NCBI GenBank assembly: GCA_029783825.1
Contig: JAREIK010002038.1
Location: forward strand, 50,466 to 114,465
Source of the DNA: Sapria himalayana
Taxonomy: Eukaryota > Streptophyta > Magnoliopsida > Malpighiales > Rafflesiaceae
Length of the DNA stretch: 64,000 bases
Direction of reading: 5' to 3'
Shown piece by piece: positions 26,033 through 40,800 of this stretch; position 1 is the stretch's first letter, and each line of letters starts with the position of its first letter. A program made the position numbers and the translations under genes. Under the pieces are notes generated by a model. The model was not told the origin of the DNA, ran no database searches, and saw only the letters and a program-made list of their open reading frames with translations.

Positions 26033-29000
26033 TAGGGATGCTCATGGGACGAGACTCGATGGGGATTACGAATCTCTAGTCCCTTCTCAATGTTCGGAGA
26101 TTTTTTTTTGAAGATCCAGACCCATTTCATAGGTTGAAAATATCGGGATTGGATGGGATGGAGATCGGGGATATTGGGTAGGAGAAAATGATTCCGGGAC
26201 TGAACGAAGTTTAGACATTTTTTCTATTTATTTTCTTCAAACTGGCCAAGTTAGTTCATGTCGAAACCTTTTGTTGTACCATTTATCATTCCTTATTTAT
26301 GTTTCTTACGAACTCAAATTGGGCCAATTTTGTTTTGTAAAATAGGCTGAATACCACAAACGAGTTCCATTATCTTGTCAAAAGCTTTGATGTGCAAAAA
26401 AGGATAGAAATGTTTAATAGAATGAGACCGAGTTGTGTGCTTAATTTGGTTCTGTGTTTTTTCACAAGTTGGCTTTGTTCAGCCGAGTGAAAGTTAACCA
26501 TAATAGCAATACTATATTTTTTAAACAATAACTTAAAATATTAAAGAATAGATAAAGATGACCACAAACATTGGTAGCATCAATTACTACTTAAGTAATT
26601 GCTAAAATTAGGCAGCTTAATATAATAAAAAAAATACAACTAATAACAACCATGATAATAATCATTTCAAAGGTCCATCCAGGAGCAACAACGAAAATCC
26701 AAACCCAATTAATTATCTCTTCTACAACTCCTCCCTTTTCTTCCTCCACTATAGAAGGACAACCAAAGATGAAAACGTGTTAATCATGTAGACGTAAATT
26801 TCTAAGATGAAAGAGTAATAAAAAAACAAAATATTACCTTATAAAATTTAATACACCCATTCCAAATTTAGTTGGCCAATTATAGTTGGAAGAATATTTG
26901 GATCTTGTGACCCCTCTAAAAATTGTAATTGAACCATATTTTTATTAAATTGAATGAATAAAATAAGTAAAAGTGAAATTAAATTTACAAGATTTGTATA
27001 CTAACCTGATTCATTATAATCAAGGTCTCGAACTAATTCTTCAATTTCAATAGGTTTGTTTGTGCTTCTCAACCAATCTGGTAGACATATGAGAACTTCA
27101 GCGGTAATAGGTGTTAAAGAACTCCTAAATTTATCTAAAGTTTTCCCCCCAGTGCTAAATGTAGATTCGTAGGCCACAGTAGATGCTTGGATTAGAAAAT
27201 ACATCCCTTGCTACATTTGGCAAAGAAGGATACCTAACCTCATTTACCTTCCACCAGTTTAGAACATCAAAATCAATTCTATTTTTTTCAAGTTTGTCCT
27301 CCAAGTACCTATCCAACTTTTCCAAAGCTGAAACTTCATGTTCTTTCTCCAATTCAACAAAAAAAATCATCAACATAAGTATCACTACCATCAAATAAAT
27401 CATCATTTTTATTCAACATAGTAGAAAAGAAATCATCTTCTTTTGATTCATCTTCTTTTAAATCTTTATAATCATCCATCATCTCATTTAAAGCATTTAT
27501 AAACTTTTTCACCAAAATTTGAGCCAATTCCTCTCCATAATGCTAAGTGTACTTAACCTTGAGATATTTGAGCTTATATTAAGGATCCAACATTACTGCT
27601 ACAAAAAGCATAATATTTGTTGACTGAAGAGAACCCCAATATTTGTTGAATTTATGCCTTATTTTCATACCCATTTTAGACACCATTGTATCTCAACTAT
27701 TTTCACAAAGCTCAATTTTTTTTAAAATTCAAATGATCTCAGGAAAATAAACACTAGAGGTAAAATATTATCAGCCAGAAAATTTACTAGAAACCTTATA
27801 AAAAATTTTCTAGAAACGAGCCAAAATTTTGGCATTTGTTAAGTCTCTCTCAGTTGGAATGTTTGAACCAAACTCCTTCAAAAACCTTTTGTCTTTGTCC
27901 TCCAACTTATCAAATTCTTTTTGATATTTTAGATCAGTTTGTAGCATCAAATAAGTTGAATTCCATCTTGTAGGAGAATCTAATTGCAATGAAGATCCAT
28001 ATGTTAAGTTTGCTTCTTCAACACATAACTTAAACATATCTAATCTTTTAGGACTGCTCCTCACATATTTCACCACACCTCTTATTTTTTGAATAGCACC
28101 CTCAACTACTGCAATGCCATCTCTGATAATTAAGTCTACAATATGAGCACAACATCTCATATGAAAATGCTCGCCTCTCAAAGGTACAACACATTTCTTG
28201 ACATGCTTTTTTTTCAATTGTTCAACTGCAACATCATTATTTGATGCTTTGTCAACAATAATGAACATCAACTTTCTCATACCCCATTCTTTCATGCAAA
28301 ACTCAATAGCATTTCTAATATTAACTCTAGAATGACTTTTAATTACAAAAAAGTTCAAAAGCCTTTTATGCATATTCCATTGAGAATCAATGAAATGAAC
28401 AGTCAAATATATATGAGACAAATTTTGAATGCTAGTCCAAGTGTCGGTAGTCAATGAAACTATACAACAATGAGATGATATGCTATCTAATAATTTCTTC
28501 TTTTCCTTCACAAACAAAGAAAAACAATCCCTCAGTGTAGAGTACTCAGATGGAATTTTAAATTATGGCACACTAACTTCACAAAACTCCTTAAATTCAT
28601 CCCTCTCAACAAAACAAAAAGGTATTTCATCTTTTATGATCATTTTAACCAAAGCCTCCCTAACTAGTTATTGATCAAATTGCCAACAAGTTAATTTGTT
28701 ATCCTCTGAACTAGTACCTTTAGTGAAACTCAACAAAGATTGAGACTTGTCTTTAACTTTGTGAGCTTCTATTAATTCTTTTTTGTTTGGAAATTTCCTA
28801 CAAGTCTTTCTAAAGTATTTCCATAAACCTGAAGTACCTTGATTACTCTTTGCCAAATATTCTTTCATACACCATATACAAGCTGCCCTACCACTTTCAT
28901 TTCCCTCAGAATCAACTAATATCTCATAAGTTTCCCAAACAGCAGACTTATACTTTTTATGAGCTTGAGGTTCAGATGTACCTTGACTTTCTTTTACAAT

Positions 29001-29727
29001 TGGAATTGAAGAACCTGCCATAACAATTGGTGGGTTCGTGAAAAGATGATGATTGGATTTACTAGTACTTTGATCATTTGAGATGTGATCATCTTCTATT
29101 TATTGTATTTTTTTATTTACCGCTGTATTGTGCCATCTGCATTGCCATTAATTAATATGATATGTTAAGCATAAATACATATAAATATTTCAAACAAGCA
29201 AGCTCTACAAAACTGACTGTAACACATTCAGCCAACTCATTCGGCCCAACCACAACACCACAACCAATACTCAACAAAACTGAATCAAACACATAAAAAT
29301 AATAATTAATCACTCAATTCTCGTCAGAAAATAACTCAAAAGGCTGGTGGCATCTGAGACACGGTGGAGGCAACCAGAAGTGTGACAGACAAGTGTTGGA
29401 CCTAACTGAACATGGCTAGAATGGCGTGAGGTGGCCTGGAACTCGTCGGAACAGCAATAGGTGTCTCGTAATTGGATGGGCAGTAGCAGAATTGGTGGCA
29501 TTATCGTGTTATATATATATATATATTCCTGTTTCTAGTATCTATTTTTTAGGATCGGTTGGTTCTCGGGATGGATATTGCTTAAGATCCGGAACCATCC
29601 CAAAAGAAAAAATACGTGACAGAACGGGACAGGAAAAGTCAAAGTCAACAGATTTTGTCAGTTCTGATTCTTTTGGGACAAGACTTCGAGTCGGGTCGTG
29701 AATCTCCGAGTCCCGTTTGCAACCCTA
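26033..29727 (-). mobile_element. hAT transposon copy 2, full length, inactive
   Basis: The element is about 3.70 kb with ends TAGGGATGCTCATGGGAC and ...GTCCCGTTTGCAACCCTA, so the terminal inverted repeat is clearly visible (TAGGG(A/T)TGC..A.GGGAC). The target duplication CTAAATGC is perfect (26,025-26,032 and 29,728-29,735). Orientation, insertion point and flanking satellite variants equal those of copy 1. The transposase remnant lies on the minus strand; 26,033-26,847 and 29,137-29,727 are noncoding ends. This is the best-preserved copy of the three. Confidence 0.95.
26848..29136 (-). pseudogene. hAT transposase pseudogene (copy 2, best preserved)
   Basis: The remnant reads in one frame over long stretches. 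It starts at an ATG at 29,136 that is followed by a TAA and a 1-nt shift in an A-run, so the open part begins at 29,021. The BED zinc finger (29,021-28,668) shows CIWC and R-K-T-C, but Tyr replaces the zinc-binding His (LWKYFRKTC). Two stops, both CAA-to-TAA type, precede a 235-codon catalytic part (28,517-27,810). That part shows the first Asp in L-T-T-D-T-W-T-S, the second in I-I-V-D-K-A-S-N-N-D (usual N changed to K), C-C-A-H-I-V-D-L and PTRWNSTYLML. The dimerization domain lies at 27,406-27,001 and is split by a frameshift. A predicted intron (27,005-26,916) leads to the last exon ending at 26,850-26,848. Confidence 0.88.
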
Positions 29728-32700
29728 CTAAATGCATATAAAGTTAAATCAGTAAACTCCTAAACCCCGTAATGCCTAACTACATAAACCTTTAAACCAC
29801 TAAATACTACTTAATAATTAATAAATCTAATTTTTATTGCTATTTATTATATTTTTAAATATTCATTTTAATTATTTATCAGTGTATTTATTTAGAAATA
29901 TTTATTACAAAATAGATTATGAGTGTGAAAAATATAATTTAAATAATAAATTATTTATCTAATAAAATATACGCTTATAAAAGAAGTATAAATTTAAAAA
30001 TTAAAAATTATTATCAAGTAATATAAGTAACTTTAATTTTGAATCAATTTCGGTTTTGTAAATATTTTTTAATTAATATCTATCTTAATATTAATAGTTT
30101 ATATATTTAATTTTTGATCATTATTATAATATCTATGAATAAAATTATTTATATTAAATTTATATGATATATAATTATTAATATTATTATAACAAGATAT
30201 TGTATTAAAATTTCAAACAATTTTAAATATTATTATATTTTCAAATGTTATAACCTATGAAAATGATAAAAAATTATAGAAATTTTTTTTGTTATTTTAT
30301 TTTTTTTAATAAAACTTATAAACGACTAAAAGCCGAAAAACATAAATCGATAAACTCTTAATGACAAAACCTTTAAATACTTAAATCATTAAACTTGTAT
30401 ATATTAATAATAAATAATAAATCTCATTTATATTTTTATTCATTATAATTTTAAATTTTTATTTTAATTATTTATCAATTTATTTTATAGATATATTAAT
30501 TATAAAATAACTTATTAGTGAGGCAGATCTAATTTAAATTAAACGGGTGTTCCTAAATAATAAATAATAAATAATAAATCTCATTTTTTTCATTATAATT
30601 TTAAATATTCATTTTAATTATTTATTTGTTTATTTATATATAAATATTAATTACAAAATAAATTGAGTTAGACAAATATAATTTATATAAATTAATTTTC
30701 ATCAAAAAATAAAAATTTCAAAACAAAAAATTATTATATAGTAATATATTTTGTTTTGCTTCTTAATCATTTTAGCTTTTGTAATTATATTTTAATTGAT
30801 ATCTATCTTATTAATAATAGATTATTAATTTATTTTTTGATTATTATTAGAATATTTATCACTAAAATAGTTTATACTGAATTTATATGATATATAAATA
30901 TAATGATTATTATAACTAATTATTGAATTCACTTTTGAAAAAAATTTAAAAATTATTATATTTTCTAAGTTTATAACCTTTGAAAATATCAAAAAATAAT
31001 AAAAATAAATTTTTGTTTTTTTTATTTTTTAAATAAAACCTATAAACTACTAGATGCATACATAGTTAAATAAGTAAACTCCTAGACCTCGTAATGCCTA
31101 AAAATATGTATTATAATAAATAATAAATCTAATTTTTATTTCTATTTATTATAATTTTAAATATTCATTTTGATACTTTATTAGTTTATTTTTATAGAAA
31201 TATTTATTACAAAATAAATTATGAGTGCGACAAAAATAATTTAAATAATATATTTTTAATGAAAAAATATATATACGCACATAAAAGAACTAAAAATTTA
31301 AAAATTTAAAATTATTATGCAGTAATATATTTTACTTTAATTTTGAATCAATTTTGGTTTTGAAATTATATTTTAATTAATTTTTATCTTTTTATTAATA
31401 GTTTTTAATTTAATTTTTGATAATTATTATATTATCTATCAATAAAATTGTTTATATTGAATTTATATGATATATAATTATTAATATTATTATAAATAAA
31501 ATATTATATTTTCATTTAAAAAAATTTTAAATATTATTATATTTTCAATGGTTATAACCTATGAAAATCAGAAAAAATTATAAAATTTTTTTTATTATTT
31601 TATTGTTTAAATAAAACCTATAAACCAATAAATGCCTAAAAACATAAATTGCTAAATTTTAAAATGACAAAACATCTAAATACTTAAACCATTAAACTGG
31701 TATACATTAATAATAAATCATAAATCTCATTTTAATTTTTATTTAGTATAATTTTAAATTTTTATTTTAATTATTTATCAATTTATTTTTATAGAAATAT
31801 TAATTACAAAATAAATTATTAGAGAAAAAGATATATTTAAAATTAAACTAGTATACCCTAAATAATAATTAATAAATCTCATTTTTTCTCATTATAATTG
31901 TAAATATTCATTTTAATTAATTATTTGTTAATTTTTATATAAATATTAATTACAAAAAAATTATGAGTTAGACAAATATAATTTATATAAATTATTTTTA
32001 ATCAAAAAATATAGATAAACTATTTAAAATAAAAAAAATTTCAAAACAAAAAATTATAATATTGTAATATATTTTGCTTTGCTTTTGAATTATTCTAGGT
32101 TTTGTAATTATATTTTGATTTATATATATATTATTAATAATAGATTATTTATTTATTTTTTGATCATTATTAGAATATTTATCAATAAAATATGTTATAT
32201 TGAATTTATATGATATATAAATATAATGATTATTATAACTAAATATTGTATTCACTTTTTAAAAAAAATTTAAAAATTAATAAGTTTTCAAAGGTTATAA
32301 CCTTAAAAAATGAGAAAAAAAAATAAATTTTTTGTTATTTCATTTTTTAAATAAAACCTATAGATCATTAAATGCTTACTTATTTAAATCAGTAAGCTCA
32401 TAGACCCTGAAAACCCTAAATACATAAACCTTTTAACAGCTATATACTACTTAATAAAAAATAAATCTCATTTTTATTTCTATTTATTATAATTTTAAAT
32501 ATTCATTTTAATTATTTATAGTTTAATTTTATAGAAAAATTAATTACAAAATAAATTTACAATGAGATAAATATTATTAAAATAAATTATTTTTAAAAAA
32601 ATTATTAGCTTATAAAAAGAAGAAAATTTTTAAAAATAAAATATTATTATTTAGTAATATATTTTGATTTTATTTTGAATCATTTTGTGTTATGTAAATA

Positions 32701-33649
32701 TATTTTAATTAATATTTATATTATTAATAATAGTTAATTAATTTAATTTTTGATCATTATTATAATATCTATCATTAATTTTATTTATATTGAATTTATA
32801 TGATATATAATTAGTAGGATTAAAATAATTATACATGGTATTCACATTTCAAAAAATTTTAAAAATTATTTTATTTTCAAATGTTATAACCTTTGAAAAT
32901 CAGAAAAAATCAAAAATAGAAATTTAATTATTATATAAATAAAACCTATAAACAACTAAATGCCTAAAAACACAAATTGCTAATATATATAACCTAAATA
33001 CTTAAACCATTAAACCTATATAACCTAAATAATAAATAATAAATTTCATTTTTATTTGTATTCATTATAATTTTAAATATTCATTTTAATTATTTTTTAG
33101 TTTATTTTTATAGAAATATTAATTACAAAATAAATAATGAGTGAGACATATAATTTAAATATATTATTTTTTATGGAAAAAAATAAAAGCTTATAATAAT
33201 AATAATAAATTTAAAATTTTAAAATTTTATTTAATAATATAATTTACTTTGATTTTGAATTTTTTTGGGTTCTGCAAATATATTTTAATTAATATCTATC
33301 TTATTAATAATAGTTTATTAATTTATTTTTTGATCATCAAAATAATATATATTAATTAAATTTTTTATATTGAATTTACATCAAATATAATTATTAAGAT
33401 TATTATAACTAAGAATTGTATTCATATTTTAGAAATAGTAAAAAATTATTATATTTTCAAAGGTCATAACCTTTGAAAATCACAAAAATTGATATAAATA
33501 ATTTTTTTGTTATTTTATTCATTAAATAAAACCAATAAACACCTAAATGTGTAAACATATAAATCAATAAACTGATTAACCCCAAAACCTCAATAAATAT
33601 AAACCATTAAATTGGTATACCCTAAATAATAAATCATAAATCTCATTTG

Positions 33650-33885
33650 TATTAGTATTCATTATATTTTTATATATACATTTTAATTATTTATTAGTTA
33701 TTTTTATAGAAATATAAATTTAAAAATAAATTAATAGTGAGAACAAATAACAAAAAAAATTATTAGTTATTTTTATTAGTTAATTATTTTTTAGTTTAAT
33801 TTAAAAAATTATTATATTAGTATTCATTATATTTTTATATATACATTTTAATTATTTATTAGTTTATTTTTATAGAAATATAATT
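33650..33885 (+). repeat. Local duplication of about 70 bp within a monomer
   Basis: ATTAGTATTCATTATATTTT...GAAATATAA occurs at about 33,651-33,718 and again at about 33,816-33,883, separated by about 95 bp of AT-rich filler. The offset is about 165 bp. The matching monomer at about 19,945 has the segment only once, so this copy arose after the 13.8-kb duplication. Confidence 0.8.
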
Positions 33886-35832
33886 TAAATAATTTATTTT
33901 TCATCAAAAAATATATAAGCTTATAAATGGATACAAAAATTTAAAAATTTAAAATTAAAATTTAGAAAAATATTTCACTTTGATTTTGAATCATTTTAGG
34001 TTTTGTAAATATATTTTAAATAATATTTATCTTATTACGAATTGTTTATTAATCTTTTGTATGATCATTATTATAATATATATCAATATATTTGTTTATA
34101 TTTAATTTACATGATATATAATTATTAAGATTATCATAACTAAATATAGTATTCACATTTAAAAAAAATTTAAAAATCGTTATAGTTTCAAAGTTTATAT
34201 CCTTCAAAAATTAGAACAAATAACAAAAAAAATTTGTTATTGTATTTTTTAAATAAAACCTATAACCTACTAAATGATTAAACACTTAAATCACTAAATT
34301 CTTAAATCCCAAAACTCCTAAATATATAATCTTTTAAACCTGTATATTTTATCTTATTAATAATAGTTTTATTTAATATCTATCTGATTAATATATTTTA
34401 CTTTGATTTTAAATTATTTTAGGTTTTGCAAATAAATTTTATTTAATATCTATCTTTTTAATAATAGTTTATTAATTTATTTTATTATCATCATCATAAT
34501 ATCTATAAAAAAAATTATTTATATTGAATTTACATAATATATAATTATTTTGATTATTATAACAAAATAATATTTTCACATTTTTAAAAAATTTAAAAAT
34601 TATTAAGTTTTCAAAGGTTATAACCTTTGAAAATAAGAAAAAATAAAAAATAAAATTTTTTGTTATTAGATTTTTTAAATAAAATCTATAAACCACAAAA
34701 TACCTAAATTCTTAATAACTAAACTCCTAAACCCCGAAGCCCATAAATATATAAGCCTTTAAATTAGTATACTCTAAATAATAAATAATAAATCTCATTT
34801 TTATTAGTATTGATAATATTTTTAGATATTCATTTTAATTATTTATCAGTTTATTTTTATTGAAATATTAATTACAAAATAAATTATTAGTGAGACAGAT
34901 ATAATATAAATAAATTATTTTTCATCAAAAAAATTTAAGATTATAAAAAGACGAAAATTTTTAAAACAAAATATTATTATTTAGTAATTTATTTTAATTT
35001 AATTTTGAATAATTTTAGATTTTGCAAATATATTTTAATTTATATCATTCTAATTAATAATAGTTTATTAATTTATTTATTAATCAATATTATAATATCT
35101 ATTAATAAAATTATTTATATTGATTAAACATTATATATAATTATCAAGTTTATTATAACTAAATATTATATTCACATTTTAAAAAAAATTAAAAATTAAT
35201 ATATTTTCAAAGGTTATAGCCATCAAAAATTATATAAAATCACTTTAAGGCATAAACACTTAAATGACTAAACCCCAAGACACCTAAATACTTAAACCAT
35301 TAAACATGTATATCATGAATAATAAATAATAATTCTCAATTTTAGTTGTATTCATTATAATTTTAAATATTTATTTTAATTATTAATTATTTTATTTTTA
35401 TAAAATTAAAAATTACAAAAAAAATTATGAGGAAGACAAATATAATTTAAATAATTTATTTTTAATAACAAAAATTTAAACATATAAAAAAGAAAATTAT
35501 TAAAAAAAATTATTATTTAGTAATATATACGTTGATTTTGAATAAATTTAGATTTTGCATATATATTTTTAATAATATCTATCTTATTAATAATAGTTTA
35601 TTAATTTATTTATTGATCATTATTATAATATCTAGCAATGTGATTACTTATATTGAATTTAAATGAGTTATATTTATTAAGATTATTATAACAAAATATT
35701 ATCTTTACATTTGAAAAAAATTTTGAAATTTTTATATTTTCAAAGGTTATAACATTCAAAAATTAGAAAAAAAAATAAAAATAAATTTTTTGTTATATCA
35801 TTGTTTAAATAAAACTTATAGATCACTAAATG

Positions 35833-35880
35833 CCTAAACACTTTAATATCTAAACTCCTAAACACTTTAATATCTAAACT
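35833..35880 (+). repeat. Perfect 24-bp tandem duplication in the C-rich box
   Basis: CCTAAACACTTTAATATCTA... is repeated exactly at 35,833-35,856 and 35,857-35,880. This is a recent slippage event in the telomere-like box. Confidence 0.95.
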
Positions 35881-37799
35881 CCTAAACACAAAAGCCCCTA
35901 AATACTTAAAACTTAAAACTCGTAAACCTTAAATATTATTTAAATAATTTATTTTTCATCAAAAAAAAATATAAGCTTATAAAAAGAAACAAAAGCTGAA
36001 AAACAAAAATTATTATTTGGTAATAAATTTTACTTTGATTTTGAATAATTTTAGGTTTTGCAATTATCTTTTAATTTATATCTATCATATTAATAATAGC
36101 ATATTAATTTATTTTTTGATAATTGATATCATATCTATCAATAAAATTGTTTATATTTAGTTTATATTATATATAATTATAATGATTCTTATTACTAAAT
36201 AATTTATTCACATTTTAAAAAAATTTAAAATTATTATATTTTCAAATGTTATAACCTTTCAAAATGCGAGAAAATATCAAAAATAATTTTTTTGTTATCT
36301 CATTTTTTAAATAAATCCTATAAACTACTAAATGCCTAAACACTTAAGTCAATATCTCTGAAATCTCGAAAACCATAAATAGATAATCCTTTTAAACTGG
36401 TATACTCTTAATAATAAATAAAAAATTTCAATTTTATTTTTTTCATTATAATTTAAAATATTTATTTTAATTATTTATTCGTTTATTTTTATTAAATATT
36501 AATTACAATATAAATTATCAGTTAGACAAATATAATTTATATAAATTATTTTTCATCAAAAAATATAGATAAACTTATAAAAAGAAGAAAAAATTTCAAA
36601 ACAAATTTTATTATATAGTAATATATTTTGCTTTCCTTCTGAATCATTTTAGGTTTTGTAATTATATTTTAATTGATATCTATCTTATTAATAATAGATT
36701 ATTAATTTATTTTTTGATCATTATTAGAATATTTATCAATAAAATTATTTATATTGAATTTATATGAAATATAAATATAATGATTATTATAACTAAATAT
36801 TGAATTCACTTTTGAAAAAAATTTAAAAATTATTATATTTTCTAAGGTTATAACCTTCGAAAATATAAAAAAATAAAAAAAAATAAATTTTTTGATTTTT
36901 TTTAAAATAACACCTATAAACCACTAAATGCATGCACAGTTAAATCAGTAAACTCCTAAATCCCGTAATGCCAAAATACATAAACCATTAAACTGTTATA
37001 TACTACTTAATAATTAATAAATCTAATTTTTAATTCTATTTATTATAATTTTAAATATTAATTTTAATTATTTATTAGTTTATTTTTATAGAAATATCTA
37101 TTACAAAATAAATTATGAGTGCGACAAATATAATTTAAAAAATATATATGCTTATAAAAGAAGTAAAAATTTAAAAATTAAAAATTGTTATCCAGAAATA
37201 TATTTTACTATAATTTTGAATCAATTTGGGTTTTGTAATTATTTTTTAATTAATATGTATCTTAATATCAATATTTTATAAATTTAATTTTGATCATTAT
37301 TATAATATATATCAATAAAATTGTTTATTTTGAATTTATATGATATATAATTATTAATATTATTATAACTAAGTATTGTATTCACATTTCAAAAAATTTT
37401 AAATATTATTATATTTTCAAATGTTATAACCTATGAAAATGAGAAATAATTATCGAATTTTTTTTGATATTTTATTTTCTTAAATATAACATATAAACCA
37501 CTAAATGCCTAAAAACATAAATCGCTAAAATCGTAAATAAAAATGCCTCTAAATACTTAATCCAATAAACTAGTATCCAGTAATAATAAATCATAAATCT
37601 CATTTTAAATTTTATTCAGTATAAATTTAAATATTTATTTTATATATTTATCAGTTTATTTTTAGAGAAATATTAATTACAAAATAAATTATTAGTGAGA
37701 CAGATCTAATTTAAATTAGACTGTTATACCCAAAATAATAAAGAATAAATCTGAATATTATTTTTTTCATTATAATTTTAAATATTCAGTTTAATTATT

Positions 37800-37880
37800 T
37801 ATTTGAGTATTTAGGGGCTTCGGGGTTTAGGAGTTTAAAGATTTATGTGTTTAGGTATTTAATGGTTTATAAATTTAATT
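37800..37880. other. Orientation switch of the satellite array
   Basis: Up to about 37,803 the sequence is orientation A (...AGTTTAATTATTTATTTG). From about 37,808 it reads GTATTTAGGGGCTTCGGGGT, which is the C-rich box in reverse. The new strand keeps this orientation to the end of the window. A second jump follows at about 37,873, where TAATGGTTTATAA joins ATTTAATTTATAATTCTAT and skips the palindrome segment. The flanking segments match 52,890-52,958 and 53,370 onward in orientation B, and 35.2-35.9 kb in orientation A. Confidence 0.85.
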
Positions 37881-40800
37881 TATAATTCTATAAAAATAAA
37901 CTAATAAATAATTAAAATGAATATTTAAAACGATAATGAATACAAATAAAATAGAGATTTATTATTTATTATTCAGGATATACTAGTTGAATGGTTTAAG
38001 TATTTAGGTGTTTTGGAGTTTAGTGATTTAAGTGTTTAGGCTTTTGGTGATTTATAGTTTTTATTTAAAGAATGGAAAAATAAAAAAAGTAATTTTTTGA
38101 TTTTTTTTAATTTTTGAAATTTATATCCTTTGAAAATATAATAATTTTAAATTTTTTTAAAATGTGAATATAATATTTAGTTATAATAATCTTAATAATT
38201 TTATATAATGTAAACTCAATATAAATAATTTTTTTAATACATATTATAATAATGATCAATAAAAAATTAATAAACTATTATTAATAAGAATGATAAAAAC
38301 AAAAATTTAATTACAAAATCTAAAATGATTCCAAATCAAAATAATATATATTACTAAATAATAAATTTAATTTTTTAAATTTTACCTCTTTTTATAAGGA
38401 AATATATTTTTTTCGATAAAAAATAAATTATATATATTAGATCTGTCTCACTAAAAAGTTATTTTGTAATTAATATTTCTATAAAAATAAACTGATAAAT
38501 AATTAAAATAAAAATTTAAAATTATACTTAATAAAAATAAAATTGAGATTTATGATTTTTTATTAATGTACATCTGTTTAATGGTTTAAGTATTTAGAGG
38601 CTTTTTCATTTAGGAGTTTAGCAATTTATGTTTTTAGGCATTTAGTGGTTTATAAGTTTTATTTAAACAATAAAATAACAAAAAAAAATTGTAATTTTTT
38701 CTCATTTTCATAGGTTGTAACCTTTGAAAATATAATAATATTTAAAATTTTTTGAAATGTGAATACAATATTTAGTTATTTTAATATTAATAATTATATA
38801 TCAGATAAATTCAATATTAATAATTTTATTGATAGATATTATAATAATGATCAAAAATTAAATTAATAAACTATTAATAATAAGATAGATATTAATTAAA
38901 AAATATTTACAATACCCAAATCGATTAAAGATTAAACTATAATATATTACTGTATAATAATTTATAATTTTTAAATTTGTACTTCTTTTATAAGCGTATA
39001 TATATATTTTTGATTAAAAATAAATTATTTAAATTATATTTTTTCCACTCATAATTTATTTTGTAATAAATATTTTATAAAAATAAACTAATAATAATTA
39101 AAATCATTATTTAAAATTATAATAAATAAAATAAAAATTAGATTTATTAATTATTAAGTAGTATATAGTTGTTTGATGGTTTATGTTTTTAGGAGTTTAC
39201 TAATTTACCTATAAATGCATTTAGTGGTTTATATGTTTTATTTAAAAAATAAAATAACAAAAAATTTATTTTTATTATTTTTTGATATTTTCAAAGGTTA
39301 TAACAATTGAAAATACTATAAATTTTAAATTTTTTTCTAAAGTGAATACAATCTTAAGTTATAATAATCATTATATTTATATATCATATAAATTCAATAT
39401 AAACAATTTTTTTGATAAATATTCTAATAATGATCAAAAAAAATTTATTAATATATTATTAATAGGATTGATATCAATTAAAATGTAATTACAAAACCTA
39501 AAATGATTCAGAAGCAAAGCAAAATATATTACTATATAATAATATTTTGTTTTAAATTTTTTTTTCTTTCAAAAAGTTTATGTATATTTGTTTGATAAAA
39601 AATAATTTATATAAATTATATTTATCTAACTCATAATTTATTTTGTAATTAATATTTTTATAAAAATAAACAAATAAATAATTAAAATGAATATTTAAAA
39701 TTATAATGAAAAAAAATGAGATTTATTATTTATTATTTTGGGATACCGGTTTAATTTAAATTAGATATTTCTCACTAATAATTTATTTTTTTAATTAATA
39801 TTTCTATAAAAATAAACTGATAAATATTTAAAATAAAAATTTAAAAGTATACTAAATAAAATTTAAAATGAGATTTATGATTTATTATTACTATATACTA
39901 GTTTAAAATTTTGCCTCTTTTTATAAGGATATATATTTTTTTAATGAAAAATAAATTATTTATATTAGATCTATCTCACTAATAATTTTTTTTATAATTA
40001 ATATTTCTATAAAAATAAACTGATAAATAATTAAAATAAAAATTTAAAATTATACTTAATAAAAATTAAAATGAGATTTATGATTTTTTATTAATGTACA
40101 TCTGTTTAATGGTTTAAGTATTTAGAGGTTTTGTTGTTAAGGAGTTTAGCAATTTTGTTTTTAGGCATTTAGTGGTTTATAAGTTTTATTTAAACAATAA
40201 AATAGCAAAAAAAAATTGGTAATTTTTTCTCATTTTCATAGGGTATAACCTTTGAAAATATAATAATATTTAAAATTTTTTGAAATGTGAATACAATATT
40301 TAGTTATTTTAAGTTTAATAATTATATATCATATAAATTCAATATAAATAATTTTATTGATAGATTATATAATAATGATCAAAAATTAAATTAATAAACA
40401 ATTAATAATAAGAGAGATATTAATTAAAAAACATTTACAATACCCAAATCGATTCAAGATTAAACTATAATATATTACTGTATAATAATTTTTAATTTTT
40501 AAATTTGTACTTCTTTTATAAGCATTTATATTTTTTTGATTAAAAATAAATTATTTAAATTATATTTTTCCCACTCATAATTTATTTTGTAATAAATATT
40601 TTATAAAAATAAACTAATAATAATTAAAATCAATATTTAAAATTATAATAAAAAAAAAATTAGATTTATTAATTTTTAAGTAGTATATAGTGGTTTGATG
40701 GTTTATGTATTTAGGAGTATACTAATTTACCTATATATGCATTTAGTGGTTTATATGTTTTATTTAAAAAATAAAATAACAAGAAATTTATTTTTGTTAT

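Larger units (their letters stand above)
29728..37807 (+). repeat. AT-rich satellite array, orientation A (block 4)
   Basis: The first monomer shares private variants with the one after hAT copy 1 at 4,958 (TTGCTATTT, TTTAGAAATATTT, TTATCTAATAAAA). The segment at 33.7-35.4 kb repeats the segment at 19.9-21.6 kb at an offset of about 13,840 bp. The segment at 36.3 kb repeats that at 10.7 kb (shared CGAAAACCATAAATAGATAA-type box). A perfect 26-bp palindrome lies at 34,608-34,633. The block ends at about 37,807, where the array inverts. No gene seen. Confidence 0.92.

Noticed and set aside
29310..29701. 63- and 91-codon ORFs at the hAT copy 2 end
   Set aside because: They lie in the noncoding 5' region across the (TA)n tract; the transposase begins downstream on the minus strand.
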